Origin: Sphingobium sp.
GTDB taxonomy: Bacteria > Pseudomonadota > Alphaproteobacteria > Sphingomonadales > Sphingomonadaceae
Length of the DNA: 64,000 nt
Assembly (NCBI GenBank): GCA_003248935.1
Contig: QFQF01000014.1
Location: 141,060-205,059, forward strand
Direction of reading: 5' to 3'
Within the stretch, counting starts at the first letter, position 1; each line of letters opens with the position of its first letter. The notes beneath the pieces are model-generated. The model did no database searches and had not been told where the DNA came from. It worked only from the letters and a program-made list of their open reading frames with translations. The position numbers were made by a program, and so were the translations under genes. Of this stretch, positions 1 to 8,886 are shown piece after piece.

Positions 1-101
1 TTCAGCAGCTCCGGAAAAGGATTAACTGGGGGAAGTTGCCGCGGAGTTAGCGAAGGCGACGCGCATTGGCAAATGACGAAATGCGCGGTAGCGTCCGGCA
101 T

Positions 102-1487
102 ATGCCCATCAAAGCCTCGTTTCGCCCCGCCCTGTTCCTGGCCGGGATATCTCTCACCCTTCCCTTCTCCGCCGTGGCCCAGACCGCAAGCCCCGACGTG
201 GCGGCGCTGCGCGACGCCGCGCTGAAGGACGACTATGCACTCGATATCAGCGAGGGGCTGACCACCGAGGTCGGCCCGCGACCGGCGGCCACGGAGCGCG
301 AGGCCGCCGCACGGACATGGGCCGTTGCCAAGCTGAAGGCGCTGGGCTTCAGCAACGTCCGGATCGAGACATATGCGATGCCCGCCTGGGTCCGGGGCGA
401 GGAGCAGGCGAGCGTTATCGCCCCCTATCCGCAGAAGCTGGTCATCGCCGCCCTGGGCAACAGCGGCTCCACCGGAAAGAACGGGCTGGAGGCGGAGGTC
501 GTCTATTTCCCGTCCTATGCCGATCTGGAGGCCGCGCCCGACGGCAGCCTGAAAGGCAAGATCGCCTTTGTCAGCCACGCCATGACCCGGACGCAGGACG
601 GCTCCAGCTATGGAGCCTATGGTGTGGTGCGTTTCAACGGCCCTGCGGTCGCCGCACGGAAAGGCGCCGCCGCCATGCTGATCAAATCGGTCGGCACCGA
701 CGATCACCGGATGCCGCATACCGGCGTTACGGAATTCCCCGAGGGCGTCACGCCGATACCCGCCGCAGCCCTGTCCGTACCCGACGCCCAGCAACTGGAG
801 CGGATGGCGCGGCGCGGCCAGCCCATCAAACTGCGCCTCCTGCTCACGCCCCGCTTCAATGGCGAGCAGCAGTCGGGCAATGTCATCGCGGAAGTGCCGG
901 GCAGCGATCCGGCGGCGGGCATCGTCATGGTGACGGGACATCTCGACAGCTGGGATCTTGGCACAGGCGCGATCGACGATGCAGCCGGCGTCGCGATCAT
1001 GACGGCAGCCGCGAAGCGCGTGATGGAGGCCGGGAAACCCCGGCGGACCATTCGCGTGATGCTGGCGGGTGCCGAGGAGGTCGGCTCATTCGGCGGCAAC
1101 GCCTATTACGCCGCGCACAAGCATGAACTGCATGTCCTGACCGGGGAATCCGATACGGGCGCCGACAGGGTGTGGCGCGTGGACTTCGCCGGACTGGAAG
1201 GCGCTGGCACCCCTGTCGCCGATCGCATCGCCGCTGCGCTCGCGCCGCTTGGCATCGGCCGGGGCAAGGAGCCTGCCGGCGGAGGCGCCGACAATGAGGG
1301 GTTCGTGAAGGCAGGAATCGGTACCGTCGATCTTCAGCAGGACGCGTCCCGTTACTTCGACCTTCATCACACGGCGGATGACACGTTCGACAAGATCGAT
1401 CCGGAGCAAATCAGGCAGAATGTCGCAGCATGGACCACCGTGCTCGCCATCGCCGCCAACGCGCCGGAAAACTTCGGTCAAAAGTGA
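102..1487 (+). CDS. Secreted M28-family zinc metallopeptidase
   Basis: Predicted exported aminopeptidase/carboxypeptidase-type enzyme of the M28 (bacterial leucyl aminopeptidase/PSMA-like) family, acting in the periplasm or outside the cell. The ATG at 102 is preferred over the upstream TTG at 66 or ATG at 81 because a clean signal peptide follows it, ending near AVAQ. With this start (461 aa) the two-zinc ligand set is visible: H280 in GHLDSWD, D292/D293, the E325-E326 pair in AEEVG, D351, and H422/H423 in LHHTADD. A PA-type insert lies between about residues 130 and 250. It is monocistronic here, with a lipoprotein gene about 150 bp downstream. The family call is firm; the substrate cannot be read from the sequence. 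Confidence 0.88.
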   Translation: MPIKASFRPALFLAGISLTLPFSAVAQTASPDVAALRDAALKDDYALDISEGLTTEVGPRPAATEREAAARTWAVAKLKALGFSNVRIETYAMPAWVRGEEQASVIAPYPQKLVIAALGNSGSTGKNGLEAEVVYFPSYADLEAAPDGSLKGKIAFVSHAMTRTQDGSSYGAYGVVRFNGPAVAARKGAAAMLIKSVGTDDHRMPHTGVTEFPEGVTPIPAAALSVPDAQQLERMARRGQPIKLRLLLTPRFNGEQQSGNVIAEVPGSDPAAGIVMVTGHLDSWDLGTGAIDDAAGVAIMTAAAKRVMEAGKPRRTIRVMLAGAEEVGSFGGNAYYAAHKHELHVLTGESDTGADRVWRVDFAGLEGAGTPVADRIAAALAPLGIGRGKEPAGGGADNEGFVKAGIGTVDLQQDASRYFDLHHTADDTFDKIDPEQIRQNVAAWTTVLAIAANAPENFGQK

Positions 1488-1639
1488 AGCTTTTCGATAG
1501 ACTAACGTGTCATCGCGGGTTTCCTTCGCCTCGACGTCCTAAAAAAACGTTGATTTGTGCACCGCACTCGGTAATGCCGATGGCTCGCGTACGGGCTCAC
1601 TTGCCTTGACGCGGCAAATGCTATGGGAGCCATACCAAG

Positions 1640-1843
1640 ATGAAGAAGATCGCCATTGTTTTCGCTTCGGCCGGCCTGATGGCGCTCGCCGCTTGCGGCG
1701 AGAAGCCCGCCAACGAAACGGCGAACGCCTCCAACGAGGTCGTCGAGAACGTGATCGACAACGCTGCCGCAGTTGCCGAGAACGCCGCTGCCGTCGCTTC
1801 GAACGCTGCCAACGTTGCTGAGAACGCGGCGAACGCGAACTAA
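1640..1843 (+). CDS. Small Ala/Asn-repeat lipoprotein
   Basis: 67-aa predicted lipoprotein. A short signal peptide (MKKIAIVFASAG) ends in the lipobox LAAC, so C19 would be lipidated. The mature part is almost entirely short Ala/Asn/Val/Glu repeats of the form AAxVAENAA / AASNAANVAENAA, likely a continuous amphipathic helix comparable in layout to entericidin or Lpp-like small lipoproteins, although no close family is recognised. The gene stands alone and is followed 23 nt later by a strong hairpin terminator, as expected of an abundant small envelope protein. Expression and membrane location are inferred. Confidence 0.75.
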   Translation: MKKIAIVFASAGLMALAACGEKPANETANASNEVVENVIDNAAAVAENAAAVASNAANVAENAANAN

Positions 1844-1866
1844 TCTCGCGACTGTCAGCGATGACG

Positions 1867-1900
1867 AAAAGGGCGGTGCGCGAAAGCGTGCCGCCCTTTT
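1867..1900 (+). terminator. Rho-independent terminator of the lipoprotein gene
   Basis: A 15-bp stem (with two G-U pairs) closes on a GAAA tetraloop: AAAAGGGCGG on the left, CCGCCCTTTT on the right. It starts 23 nt after the lipoprotein stop and ends in a T run, the textbook form for plus-strand termination. The A run on the left could also make it work in the other direction. Confidence 0.85.
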
Positions 1901-2295
1901 CATTGTGCCCGACACCGTGCGCGATCGTCCCATTTCGGGACAGTCGAATTCGGCTTTGGACAGAACGACTTTGCGGCGCCGACGCCATCGTCGAAGCATT
2001 CCGCGTCGCAAAATATTAACCATGATCGGGCCGGACCGGATAATCGCAGCATGACGGCATCCGCGCATTCGACAGCGCCCTGAAAGCATATATTTCGTGC
2101 GCCGTTTCCCAGAACGACCGCTTGCCGCTAATGGTCCGAGGCGGACCAAATGGGCGGGTTTGAGGGGGCCGGGTTTAGCCGCGGTTAACCGTTTCCGATC
2201 ACCCTGTTCGCATGGGAAACAGGGTTCGAGCCGAAGCATCACGACCGACGGATGCACGGACCGCAAGCCCCGCCCAAAGGCAGGAGCATTGCATT
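1901..2295. other. Intergenic region upstream of the pilus operon
   Basis: About 395 bp with no convincing gene; the ORFs that cross it have atypical composition and no recognisable domain. It must hold the promoter of the pilus operon, but I see no clear sigma-70 boxes. A CAGGAG ribosome-binding site lies at 2281-2286, ahead of the ATG at 2296. Confidence 0.5.
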
Positions 2296-2838
2296 ATGAG
2301 ATCGGTTCTTTTGCGGCGAATTACGCTCGGCACTGCGCTTATGGCGGGCGCGGCGCTGTGCCCGACCGCATCGGGCGCACAGACGGTGACCGGCACGGTC
2401 GGATCGACGATCACCCTTACCGCCGCATGCCAGGTGAACGGCAGCACAGCGACCAGCGGCGTCAATTTCGGCACGCTCGACTTCGGCTCCCGCAGCACGC
2501 TGTTCAACACGGCCACGGGCGTGGTCGACGGCAATGGTGCGGGCGCGATCGCCATCCAGTGCACGCCGGGATCGGGCGCGACATTGACGGTCGTCGGCGG
2601 CGCCCATGATGCGGCGATCACCGGCGGCAACCGGGCGCTGAGCAACGGCACGAAATTCGTCCCCTACGACATCTATCGCGACGCGGGTTACGCGAACGTG
2701 CTCGCCAACGGCGCGACGATCTCCGTCACGACGGACGGAACGGTCCAGACCATACCGATCTACGGACGGGCGGTCGGGACATCGGCACTGGTGGCGGGCA
2801 CCTATACCGACACCATCTCGCTGACGCTGACGTTCTGA
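2296..2838 (+). CDS. SCPU-domain pilus subunit (first)
   Basis: 180-aa exported subunit of an archaic chaperone-usher (Csu/spore-coat-U type) pilus. The ATG at 2296 has a CAGGAG site 9 nt upstream and starts a signal peptide ending near SGAQ; the upstream GTG at 2212 would add an unlikely N-terminal tail. SCPU features are the paired cysteines (AACQVNG and IQCTPG), the YDIYRD motif and the C-terminal IYGR...GTYTDT...LTF strand that carries donor-strand complementation. It is first in a five-gene operon and probably a major or minor shaft subunit assembled across the outer membrane by the downstream chaperone and usher. Confidence 0.85.
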   Translation: MRSVLLRRITLGTALMAGAALCPTASGAQTVTGTVGSTITLTAACQVNGSTATSGVNFGTLDFGSRSTLFNTATGVVDGNGAGAIAIQCTPGSGATLTVVGGAHDAAITGGNRALSNGTKFVPYDIYRDAGYANVLANGATISVTTDGTVQTIPIYGRAVGTSALVAGTYTDTISLTLTF

Positions 2839-2840
2839 CG

Positions 2841-3404
2841 ATGCGTGCCGGGCGGTTCAACCGGCCGGGACGATCAGGTGGAAAGACCAGGTTCCGCTTC
2901 GCGGCGACCTGCATGTGCGTCCTCACCGGCGCGCCTGCGGGAGCGGCGACGAGCGCCTCCTTTCAGGCCACCGCGACGATCGTCTCGGGCTGCGAGATCA
3001 ACGGAGACATTCCTGCGTCCGGGCAAGCCGTGGGCCAGTTCGGCACGCTCAGCTTCGGTTTGCATTCCGGGGTCGCGACCGGCACGATCAACAGCAGCAT
3101 GGTGTCGAACGCAAGCGTGGTGCTCAGTTGCACGCCCGGCGTCACCCTAACGATGACGACGGACAGCGGCCAGCATGCGGGCACCACCCGCAACATGCAG
3201 GCCGGCACGGTGACGCAGCGTGTGTCCTATCGCCTCTATCGCGATGCCGCCTTTGCCCAGGAACTGATCGCGAACCAGGCCGTCGCGGTCAGCTTTTCCG
3301 ACCCGACGAACATCAAACTGCCCATCTACGGTCGCGCCACCCTGCCGGGAAACGGGGCGCCCGGCACCTACACCGACACGGTCGTCGTTACATTGAACTG
3401 GTGA
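2841..3404 (+). CDS. SCPU-domain pilus subunit (second)
   Basis: 187-aa paralogue of the preceding subunit, starting 2 nt after its stop. It has a basic N-terminus followed by a hydrophobic signal segment ending near AGAA, cysteines in SGCEING and LSCTPG, a RLYRDA motif and the terminal LPIYGR...GTYTDTVVVTLNW strand. Having two different SCPU subunits ahead of the chaperone resembles the csuA/csuB arrangement of Csu pili. Its stop overlaps the next start by one base (TGATG), implying translational coupling. Confidence 0.83.
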   Translation: MRAGRFNRPGRSGGKTRFRFAATCMCVLTGAPAGAATSASFQATATIVSGCEINGDIPASGQAVGQFGTLSFGLHSGVATGTINSSMVSNASVVLSCTPGVTLTMTTDSGQHAGTTRNMQAGTVTQRVSYRLYRDAAFAQELIANQAVAVSFSDPTNIKLPIYGRATLPGNGAPGTYTDTVVVTLNW

Positions 3405-4165
3405 TGCCCATGAAATCCCGCTTTTCCGCTTCCCACATCCCCGCCTTGCTCACGCTGGCGGCCGTCCCCCACGCGGCGCAGGCCGGAACTGTTATGCTCT
3501 GGCCGATCGATCCGGTGATCGAGCCCGGCCGTGACGCGACGATACTCTGGCTGGAGAACCGGGGCGATACGGCGACGGTGATGCAGGTACGCGTTCTGGG
3601 CTGGAACCAGGACAGCGGCACCGATCAGCAGAGCCAGCAGGACAAAGTGATCGCCAGCCCGCCGATCGCCCGCATTCCGGCAGGCGGCAAGCAGGTCGTG
3701 CGCCTGATCAGCACCGGCGGGCAGCGGCCGGCGGGCGAAGATGCCTACCGCGTGATCGTCGACGAACTCCCCGTCGTCCAGCCGGACCACATGTCCGCCG
3801 ATACCGGCAACGCCATACGATTCCAGATGCGCTATTCCGTGCCCCTGTTCGTATACGGCGGCGAAGCGCGCAACGCACGACAGTCCACCTCCATATCCCT
3901 GCGCTGCGCGGTAACCGACGCGAACGGACGCAAGCAGCTGCAACTGATCAACACCGGCACGATGCACGCACGGCTGACCGACGTCCGCTTTGGCGGAGAG
4001 GGTGAACGGACCGTACCGCTCGGGTCCGGGCTGCTCGGCTATGTGCTTCCGGGCAGCAAGGTGCGCTGGCCCCTCCCCGATGGCGTCAGCGGCCGGGAAA
4101 GCGTCAGCATGACGGTGAACGGCAGCGCGTCGCGCGTGACCATTCCCGGTTGCGCGCCGGGGTAA
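3404..4165 (+). CDS. Periplasmic pilus chaperone (Csu-type)
   Basis: 253-aa PapD-like chaperone that caps SCPU subunits in the periplasm and hands them to the usher. The signal peptide ends near AAQA. The first Ig-like domain begins GTVMLWPIDPVIEPG and contains the basic residue of RIPAGGKQVVRL that anchors the subunit C-terminus; the second domain follows RYSVPLFVYGG. ATG 3404 overlaps the previous stop; an in-frame ATG at 3410 is an equally possible start. Its place between two subunits and an usher fits CsuC. Confidence 0.85.
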   Translation: MPMKSRFSASHIPALLTLAAVPHAAQAGTVMLWPIDPVIEPGRDATILWLENRGDTATVMQVRVLGWNQDSGTDQQSQQDKVIASPPIARIPAGGKQVVRLISTGGQRPAGEDAYRVIVDELPVVQPDHMSADTGNAIRFQMRYSVPLFVYGGEARNARQSTSISLRCAVTDANGRKQLQLINTGTMHARLTDVRFGGEGERTVPLGSGLLGYVLPGSKVRWPLPDGVSGRESVSMTVNGSASRVTIPGCAPG

Positions 4166-4172
4166 TGGCTCC

Positions 4173-6524
4173 ATGCCGCGTCGTCGCCGTCGATCGGCTC
4201 GGGCACTGCTCGCCTCCGTGGCGGTGGCGGCGGTGATGCCGCAGTTCGCATGCGCGCGCGCGCCGCTCGCCAATCCGGTCGACCATGCGACATTGTCCGG
4301 GCTGGAGGGCGATATGGCGCTCCGCCTGGAACTGGTCGTCAATGGCGTGCCGAGCGGGCGCGTCGTCCCGGTCATTCGCCGTGCCGGTCACTATCTGGTC
4401 GCCGCAGCCGATCTGCGCGCGGTCCATATCACGCGCCTGCCCGCTGGCGATCCCGTCGACATCTCCGCAATTCGCGACATCCACGCCGCCTATGACGAGG
4501 CGGCCCAGCGGCTGATGATCGACGTGCCCGCAGGCTGGCTGCCAGCGCAGACGATCGCGGGTGATGACGATCGCGGCCGGATCGCCCCCGAGAGCAGCTT
4601 CGGCGGGCTCCTGAACTATGACCTCTATCTGTCATCGGCGAGCCGGGGCGAGAGCTATGGTTCCCTCTGGCATGAGGCGCGCCTGTTCGGCGGCTTCGGC
4701 ATCGCCAGCAGCACCGGCACGCTGCGCTTCGGTCTGTCCGAAAATGCCGGCCCGGCGCGCTACACGCGCTACGATACCAGCTGGACCTATATCGACGAAG
4801 CGCATGTCCGCACATGGGAGGTTGGCGATTTCGTGACGCGCACCCTTGGCTGGACCGATCCGGTCCGCTTGGGCGGCGCACAGCTGTCCCGCGATTTCAC
4901 CGTCCGTCCCGACATCGTCACTTATCCCCTGCCCCGCTTTTCCGGCGCGGCCGTGGTCCCGAGCGCCGTCGACCTCTTCATCAACGGCTACCGCTCGGCA
5001 GGCGGGGACGTGGCTCCCGGGCCATTCACGCTGACCGACATGCCCTATGTCAACGGCGCTGGCGAAGCGGTGATCGTCACGACCGATGTCCAGGGACGGC
5101 GGGTCAGCACCAGCGTCCCCTTCTATGTCGCCAGCACCTTATTGAGACCCGGGCTCAGCGACTATGCCCTGTCGGCCGGCACGATACGGCGCGCATATGG
5201 CGAACGGAATTTCTCCTATGGCGCGGCGGCCGCCACTGGCGCGTGGCGACGGGGCCTGACGGACAGCGTAACGGTGGAGGCAGCCGGCGAACTGTCTGAC
5301 GGTCACGTGCTCGCAGGACTGGGCACCGTCGTGCGGCTCGGCACGCTGGGCGTAGCGGACCTGTCGGCCGCGATCAATCGCACCGATGACCGGACCGGAC
5401 AGCAACTCACCATCGGCTATCAATATAGCGGACGAACCTTCAACCTGACGGCACGGCACGTCCGGCGCAGCGCCGCTTTCCGCAACCTGTCGAGCCAGGA
5501 ATTTGCGGAAGGCGTGCTGCCGGACCGCCAGACGCAAGCGAACGGCGCCCTGCTGCTGGGCGATCGCTGGGGGACGATCGGCGCCGGATATACTGACGCA
5601 CGGCGCGGCGACGACCGGTTCCGGCTGGTAAACCTCTCCTACAACCGGGTGTTCTGGGGCCGTGCCAGCCTCTATGTCTCCGCCAGTCGGGAGGTGGGTC
5701 GCGGCCAGACGACCGGCCTGCTCCAACTGGTGATGCTGCTCGGCCGGAACGCCACGACGACGGCGGGCATAGAGCGGCTTGCCGGTGGCGATCTGCGCGG
5801 ACGCGTCGGGTGGAACCGTTCGGTGCCAAGCGACGGCGGCCTGGGTGCGAGTGTCGCGCTGGCCGACGGCGGCGGAACGGGACGCTACTATCAGGGAGAC
5901 CTGACATGGCGCACATCCGCCCTGCAGGTTCAGGGCGGGCTCTATGGCACCGGCGGGAACCGGGTCGGCTGGGGTGAGGTCAGCGGCGCGCTGGTCGCCA
6001 TGGATGGCGGAATGTTCGCCGCCAATCGCATCAATGACGGCTTCGCCCTTGTCAGCACCGACGGGGAACCCGGCATTCCGATCCTGTTCGAAAATCGCCC
6101 GGTCGGCGTCACGGATGGCAAGGGCCATCTGCTGATCACCTGGGCCACATCCTATTATCCCGCGAAATATGCGATCGATCCCGGCGAACTGCCGATCGAC
6201 GTCTCGGTGCCGGTCATCGAAACCCGTGCTGCCGTCCGCCGAGGCAGCGGACGGCTGGTGAAGTTCGCCGCCCGCCGCGTGAACGCAACCAGCGTGCTGA
6301 TCCACGATGCAGCGGGACGGCCGCTTCCCGCCGGCAGCACCGTGACGACGGCGGATGGCGCAATCACCTGGATCGGATGGGACGGAACCGCCTACCTTGA
6401 GAATGCGCAGTACGACAACCGGCTGACCGTGACGCGTGCGGACGGGACTACATGCCGTGTGCGCTTCGGCTACGATACCAGGCGTGCAGGGACGGCGCGG
6501 ACGGGGCCGGTGCCATGCCGCTGA
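4173..6524 (+). CDS. Outer-membrane usher of an archaic chaperone-usher pilus
   Basis: 783-aa fimbrial usher, slightly shorter than classical ushers (about 800-850 aa) but normal for the CsuD-like group. An Arg-rich N-region (MPRRRRRS) and hydrophobic stretch form the signal peptide. The N-terminal periplasmic domain (LELVVNG) is followed by a long beta-barrel region, a plug-like segment (VDLFINGYRS...GPFTLTDMP) and C-terminal Ig-like domains (RAAVRRGSGRLVKF). It recruits chaperone-subunit complexes and secretes the fibre. It starts 7 nt after the chaperone stop. Confidence 0.87.
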   Translation: MPRRRRRSARALLASVAVAAVMPQFACARAPLANPVDHATLSGLEGDMALRLELVVNGVPSGRVVPVIRRAGHYLVAAADLRAVHITRLPAGDPVDISAIRDIHAAYDEAAQRLMIDVPAGWLPAQTIAGDDDRGRIAPESSFGGLLNYDLYLSSASRGESYGSLWHEARLFGGFGIASSTGTLRFGLSENAGPARYTRYDTSWTYIDEAHVRTWEVGDFVTRTLGWTDPVRLGGAQLSRDFTVRPDIVTYPLPRFSGAAVVPSAVDLFINGYRSAGGDVAPGPFTLTDMPYVNGAGEAVIVTTDVQGRRVSTSVPFYVASTLLRPGLSDYALSAGTIRRAYGERNFSYGAAAATGAWRRGLTDSVTVEAAGELSDGHVLAGLGTVVRLGTLGVADLSAAINRTDDRTGQQLTIGYQYSGRTFNLTARHVRRSAAFRNLSSQEFAEGVLPDRQTQANGALLLGDRWGTIGAGYTDARRGDDRFRLVNLSYNRVFWGRASLYVSASREVGRGQTTGLLQLVMLLGRNATTTAGIERLAGGDLRGRVGWNRSVPSDGGLGASVALADGGGTGRYYQGDLTWRTSALQVQGGLYGTGGNRVGWGEVSGALVAMDGGMFAANRINDGFALVSTDGEPGIPILFENRPVGVTDGKGHLLITWATSYYPAKYAIDPGELPIDVSVPVIETRAAVRRGSGRLVKFAARRVNATSVLIHDAAGRPLPAGSTVTTADGAITWIGWDGTAYLENAQYDNRLTVTRADGTTCRVRFGYDTRRAGTARTGPVPCR

Positions 6525-7501
6525 TGCCCCGTATCCTCCGCACGCTCGCCGCGCTGGCGCTGCTCCTTGTCTGGCCTTCGCTGGCGCAAGCCGCCTGCAC
6601 GGCCAGCTCCGGCGCCGTCGACCTTGGAACCCCGTCGTCTTTCAGCGTTGCGGCAAGCGCGCAGGGCGCGTCGGGTTCGACCGGCTTTTCCTGCACGGGC
6701 AGCCTGCTGTCGCTCGCTTCCACCAACACCGTAACGGCGACGATCGCGTCGGCGACCAACAGCAGCGGAACGCAGGGCCGCCTCTATAACAGCACCACCG
6801 GTGACTATATCCCCTACACCATCTGCAAGGATTCGTCCTGCAGCCCGACCTATGCCATCGGCAGCCAGGTCGTCTGGTCCAGCACGACGTTCCTGGGACT
6901 GCTCGGCCTGTTCAACGCCACGGGCGGCACCCTGCCCATCTACATCCGCACGACGCCCGGGACACAGGTTGCCGCCGGAAACTATACCAGCACCATCACG
7001 GTCAACTGGAGCTGGCACCTCTGTTCGGTCGGCCTGTTCGGCGCATGCGTATATGAGGACGGTTCGACCTCCAGCACGATAACCGTCACCTTGGCGGTCA
7101 CGCAGGACTGCACGATCACCGCCCCGACGCTCAGCTTCGGCACCGCCGCGCTCGTGTCCAGCCTCGATCCGGTCAGCCAGACGATCACCATCCGCTGTAC
7201 GAAGGGCTCCAGCTACAGCGTGGGCATCGACAACGGCGCGCACTACGCCTCCGGCAACCGGCGGATGACGAACGGCACCAACGGTATCGCCTATGACATC
7301 TACTTCCCCGTGGGATCGGCGAACCGTTGGGGCACGATCACAGCCGAACGGCGCAGCAGCGCGCAGGCCACTACCGGCGCCGGCACCTACACCGGCAGCA
7401 CGGACCAGACATTCACCTACCGCGCGCAGATCATATCGGGTCAGTCCACGCCGCCCGCGGGCACCTACACCGACACGCTGATGGTCGACATCACGTTCTG
7501 A
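6515..7501 (+). CDS. Two-domain SCPU tip adhesin (CsuE-like)
   Basis: 328-aa exported protein with two SCPU domains, roughly residues 24-170 and 190-328, against one in the shaft subunits; that layout is typical of the CsuE tip adhesin. The signal peptide ends SLAQA. Cysteine pairs and the closing IYIRT...NYTSTITVNW and GTYTDTLMVDITF strands are present in the two halves. ATG 6515 overlaps the usher by 10 nt; the in-frame ATG at 6524 would give the same one-base TGATG coupling as the chaperone start. Last gene of the pilus operon. Confidence 0.82.
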   Translation: MPLMPRILRTLAALALLLVWPSLAQAACTASSGAVDLGTPSSFSVAASAQGASGSTGFSCTGSLLSLASTNTVTATIASATNSSGTQGRLYNSTTGDYIPYTICKDSSCSPTYAIGSQVVWSSTTFLGLLGLFNATGGTLPIYIRTTPGTQVAAGNYTSTITVNWSWHLCSVGLFGACVYEDGSTSSTITVTLAVTQDCTITAPTLSFGTAALVSSLDPVSQTITIRCTKGSSYSVGIDNGAHYASGNRRMTNGTNGIAYDIYFPVGSANRWGTITAERRSSAQATTGAGTYTGSTDQTFTYRAQIISGQSTPPAGTYTDTLMVDITF

Positions 7502-7522
7502 GGGCGAACAGGCAATGCGCGG

Positions 7523-7819
7523 TCAGTAGGCTGACGCGTTCCTGCGCCGGGTGACCCAGCCCTTGCGCGCCGCTGCGGAACGGGCCTCGGACGAACCCGA
7601 TTTGTTGGCGCGTCCACCGCGAGAGGACGAGACATGCGTGTCCTTGCGCCCGCGCCCGGAACCGGACCTGTTGCCGCCGCCCGACTCCTTGTTCACGGTG
7701 GCCCAGGCACGGCGCTGTGCCTCGTCCTTCGGAACGCCCCTGTCCTCGTAACTTTCCTCGATATGCGCCGCCTTGCGCTTCTGCTTGTCGGTATAGGCGC
7801 TCTTGTCTCCTCGCGGCAT
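7523..7819 (-). CDS. Small basic conserved protein, 'plasmid stabilisation'-like
   Basis: 98-aa highly charged protein. The N-terminal half (MPRGDKSAYTDKQKRKAAHIEESYEDRG, with AWATVNK) matches small proteins often labelled plasmid-stabilisation proteins in alphaproteobacteria; the C-terminal half is a Gly/Ser/Arg-rich tail ending in GWVTRRR. ATG at 7819 is chosen because homology begins there. Function is unknown; nucleic-acid binding is plausible from the charge but unproven. Convergent with the pilus operon. Confidence 0.65.
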   Translation of the reverse strand: MPRGDKSAYTDKQKRKAAHIEESYEDRGVPKDEAQRRAWATVNKESGGGNRSGSGRGRKDTHVSSSRGGRANKSGSSEARSAAARKGWVTRRRNASAY

Positions 7820-7880
7820 GATGGGCTCCTCTCGTCCAGTATTATCGTCCAACGACTGAACGGCGCGAGAGGTCCGGCAC

Positions 7881-8777
7881 TCAGCCCGGTATCGCGAGGT
7901 GATCGTCGAGGAAGGACAGGAAAGCCTTGACCCGTACCGCGTGTCGCACATGGCCGGTATAGAGCGCGTGGATATCCTCCTGGTCGCCCGGATTGAACGG
8001 TGCCAGCACCTCGACAAGGCGACCGGCCGCGATATCGGCCGCGACATGGAAATAGCCCAGGCGTGCTATGCCGCCGCCTGCCGCCGCCATCTGTCGCACG
8101 ACCTCCCCCGAGTTACCAAGGAAGGGACCATCGACCGGCCGGTGAACCGTCTTGCCCTCGACCCGGAACGGCCAGCTGTCGATGGACCTGCGGAAACTGA
8201 ACTGAAGGCAACGGTGCCCGGACAGGTCAGCGGGTGCCGCGGGAGTGCCGTAAGTTGCCAGATAGTCCGGGCCGGCGACAAGCGCCATGCGGCTGCGGCC
8301 GAGCTTCTTGGCGCGCAGCCGCGTGTCGCGCAGCGGGCCGATCCGGATCGCGATGTCCGCCCGTTCCTCAACCAGATCGACAACGGTGTCCGACAGCGAC
8401 AGATCGAGAGCCACGGCCGGATATCGCTCAAGGAAGCGGGGCAGGATCGGGATCAGGCAATGGACGCCGAACGGCACTGACGCGTTAACCCGCAGAGGGC
8501 CGCGTGGCTCCTGCTCCTCCTGCCCGAGGCCGCGCTCGACCGCTTCGATCTCGGCGAGCAATATGGAAATCCGCTCCCGATAGGCCTGCCCTTCGGCCGT
8601 CAGGGTAAGCGAACGCGTCGTCCGCTGGATCAGCACCGTGCCGAGCCGTGCCTCAAGCCGGGCGATAGACCGGCTGACGGCGGACGGGGTCAGCCGCAAC
8701 GCCTTGGCCGCGCTCGCGAAACTGCCGCCACCCGCCACGGCCAGAAATGTTTCCATGTCGGCGATGCGATTATCCAT
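7881..8777 (-). CDS. LysR-family transcriptional regulator
   Basis: 298-aa LysR regulator. The N-terminal winged helix (residues about 5-63: METFLAVAGGGSFASAAKALRLTPSAVSRSIARLE) is followed by the usual effector-binding domain (RGPLRVNASVPFG onward). ATG 8777 (MDNRIADMETF) matches the family N-terminus better than the GTG at 8786. Divergent from an SDR gene at 8887, which it probably controls through the inverted repeats at 8801-8836. Confidence 0.88.
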   Translation of the reverse strand: MDNRIADMETFLAVAGGGSFASAAKALRLTPSAVSRSIARLEARLGTVLIQRTTRSLTLTAEGQAYRERISILLAEIEAVERGLGQEEQEPRGPLRVNASVPFGVHCLIPILPRFLERYPAVALDLSLSDTVVDLVEERADIAIRIGPLRDTRLRAKKLGRSRMALVAGPDYLATYGTPAAPADLSGHRCLQFSFRRSIDSWPFRVEGKTVHRPVDGPFLGNSGEVVRQMAAAGGGIARLGYFHVAADIAAGRLVEVLAPFNPGDQEDIHALYTGHVRHAVRVKAFLSFLDDHLAIPG

Positions 8778-8800
8778 ACGGCCCACTCATGAACTGGATT

Positions 8801-8836
8801 CACTTCTGAAGTGTTGATGGTCAGTCTAATCATCAA
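8801..8836. promoter_or_regulatory. Probable LysR operator between divergent genes
   Basis: Two perfect inverted repeats lie side by side in the 109-bp divergent gap: CACTTC-T-GAAGTG (8801-8813) and TTGATG-N11-CATCAA (8814-8836). The second has the T-N11-A architecture of LysR sites. Binding is inferred. Confidence 0.55.
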
Positions 8837-8886
8837 TAGCAAGCCCGACTACATCTCGACGCATCATCGCATTGAGGAGCTTTCCC

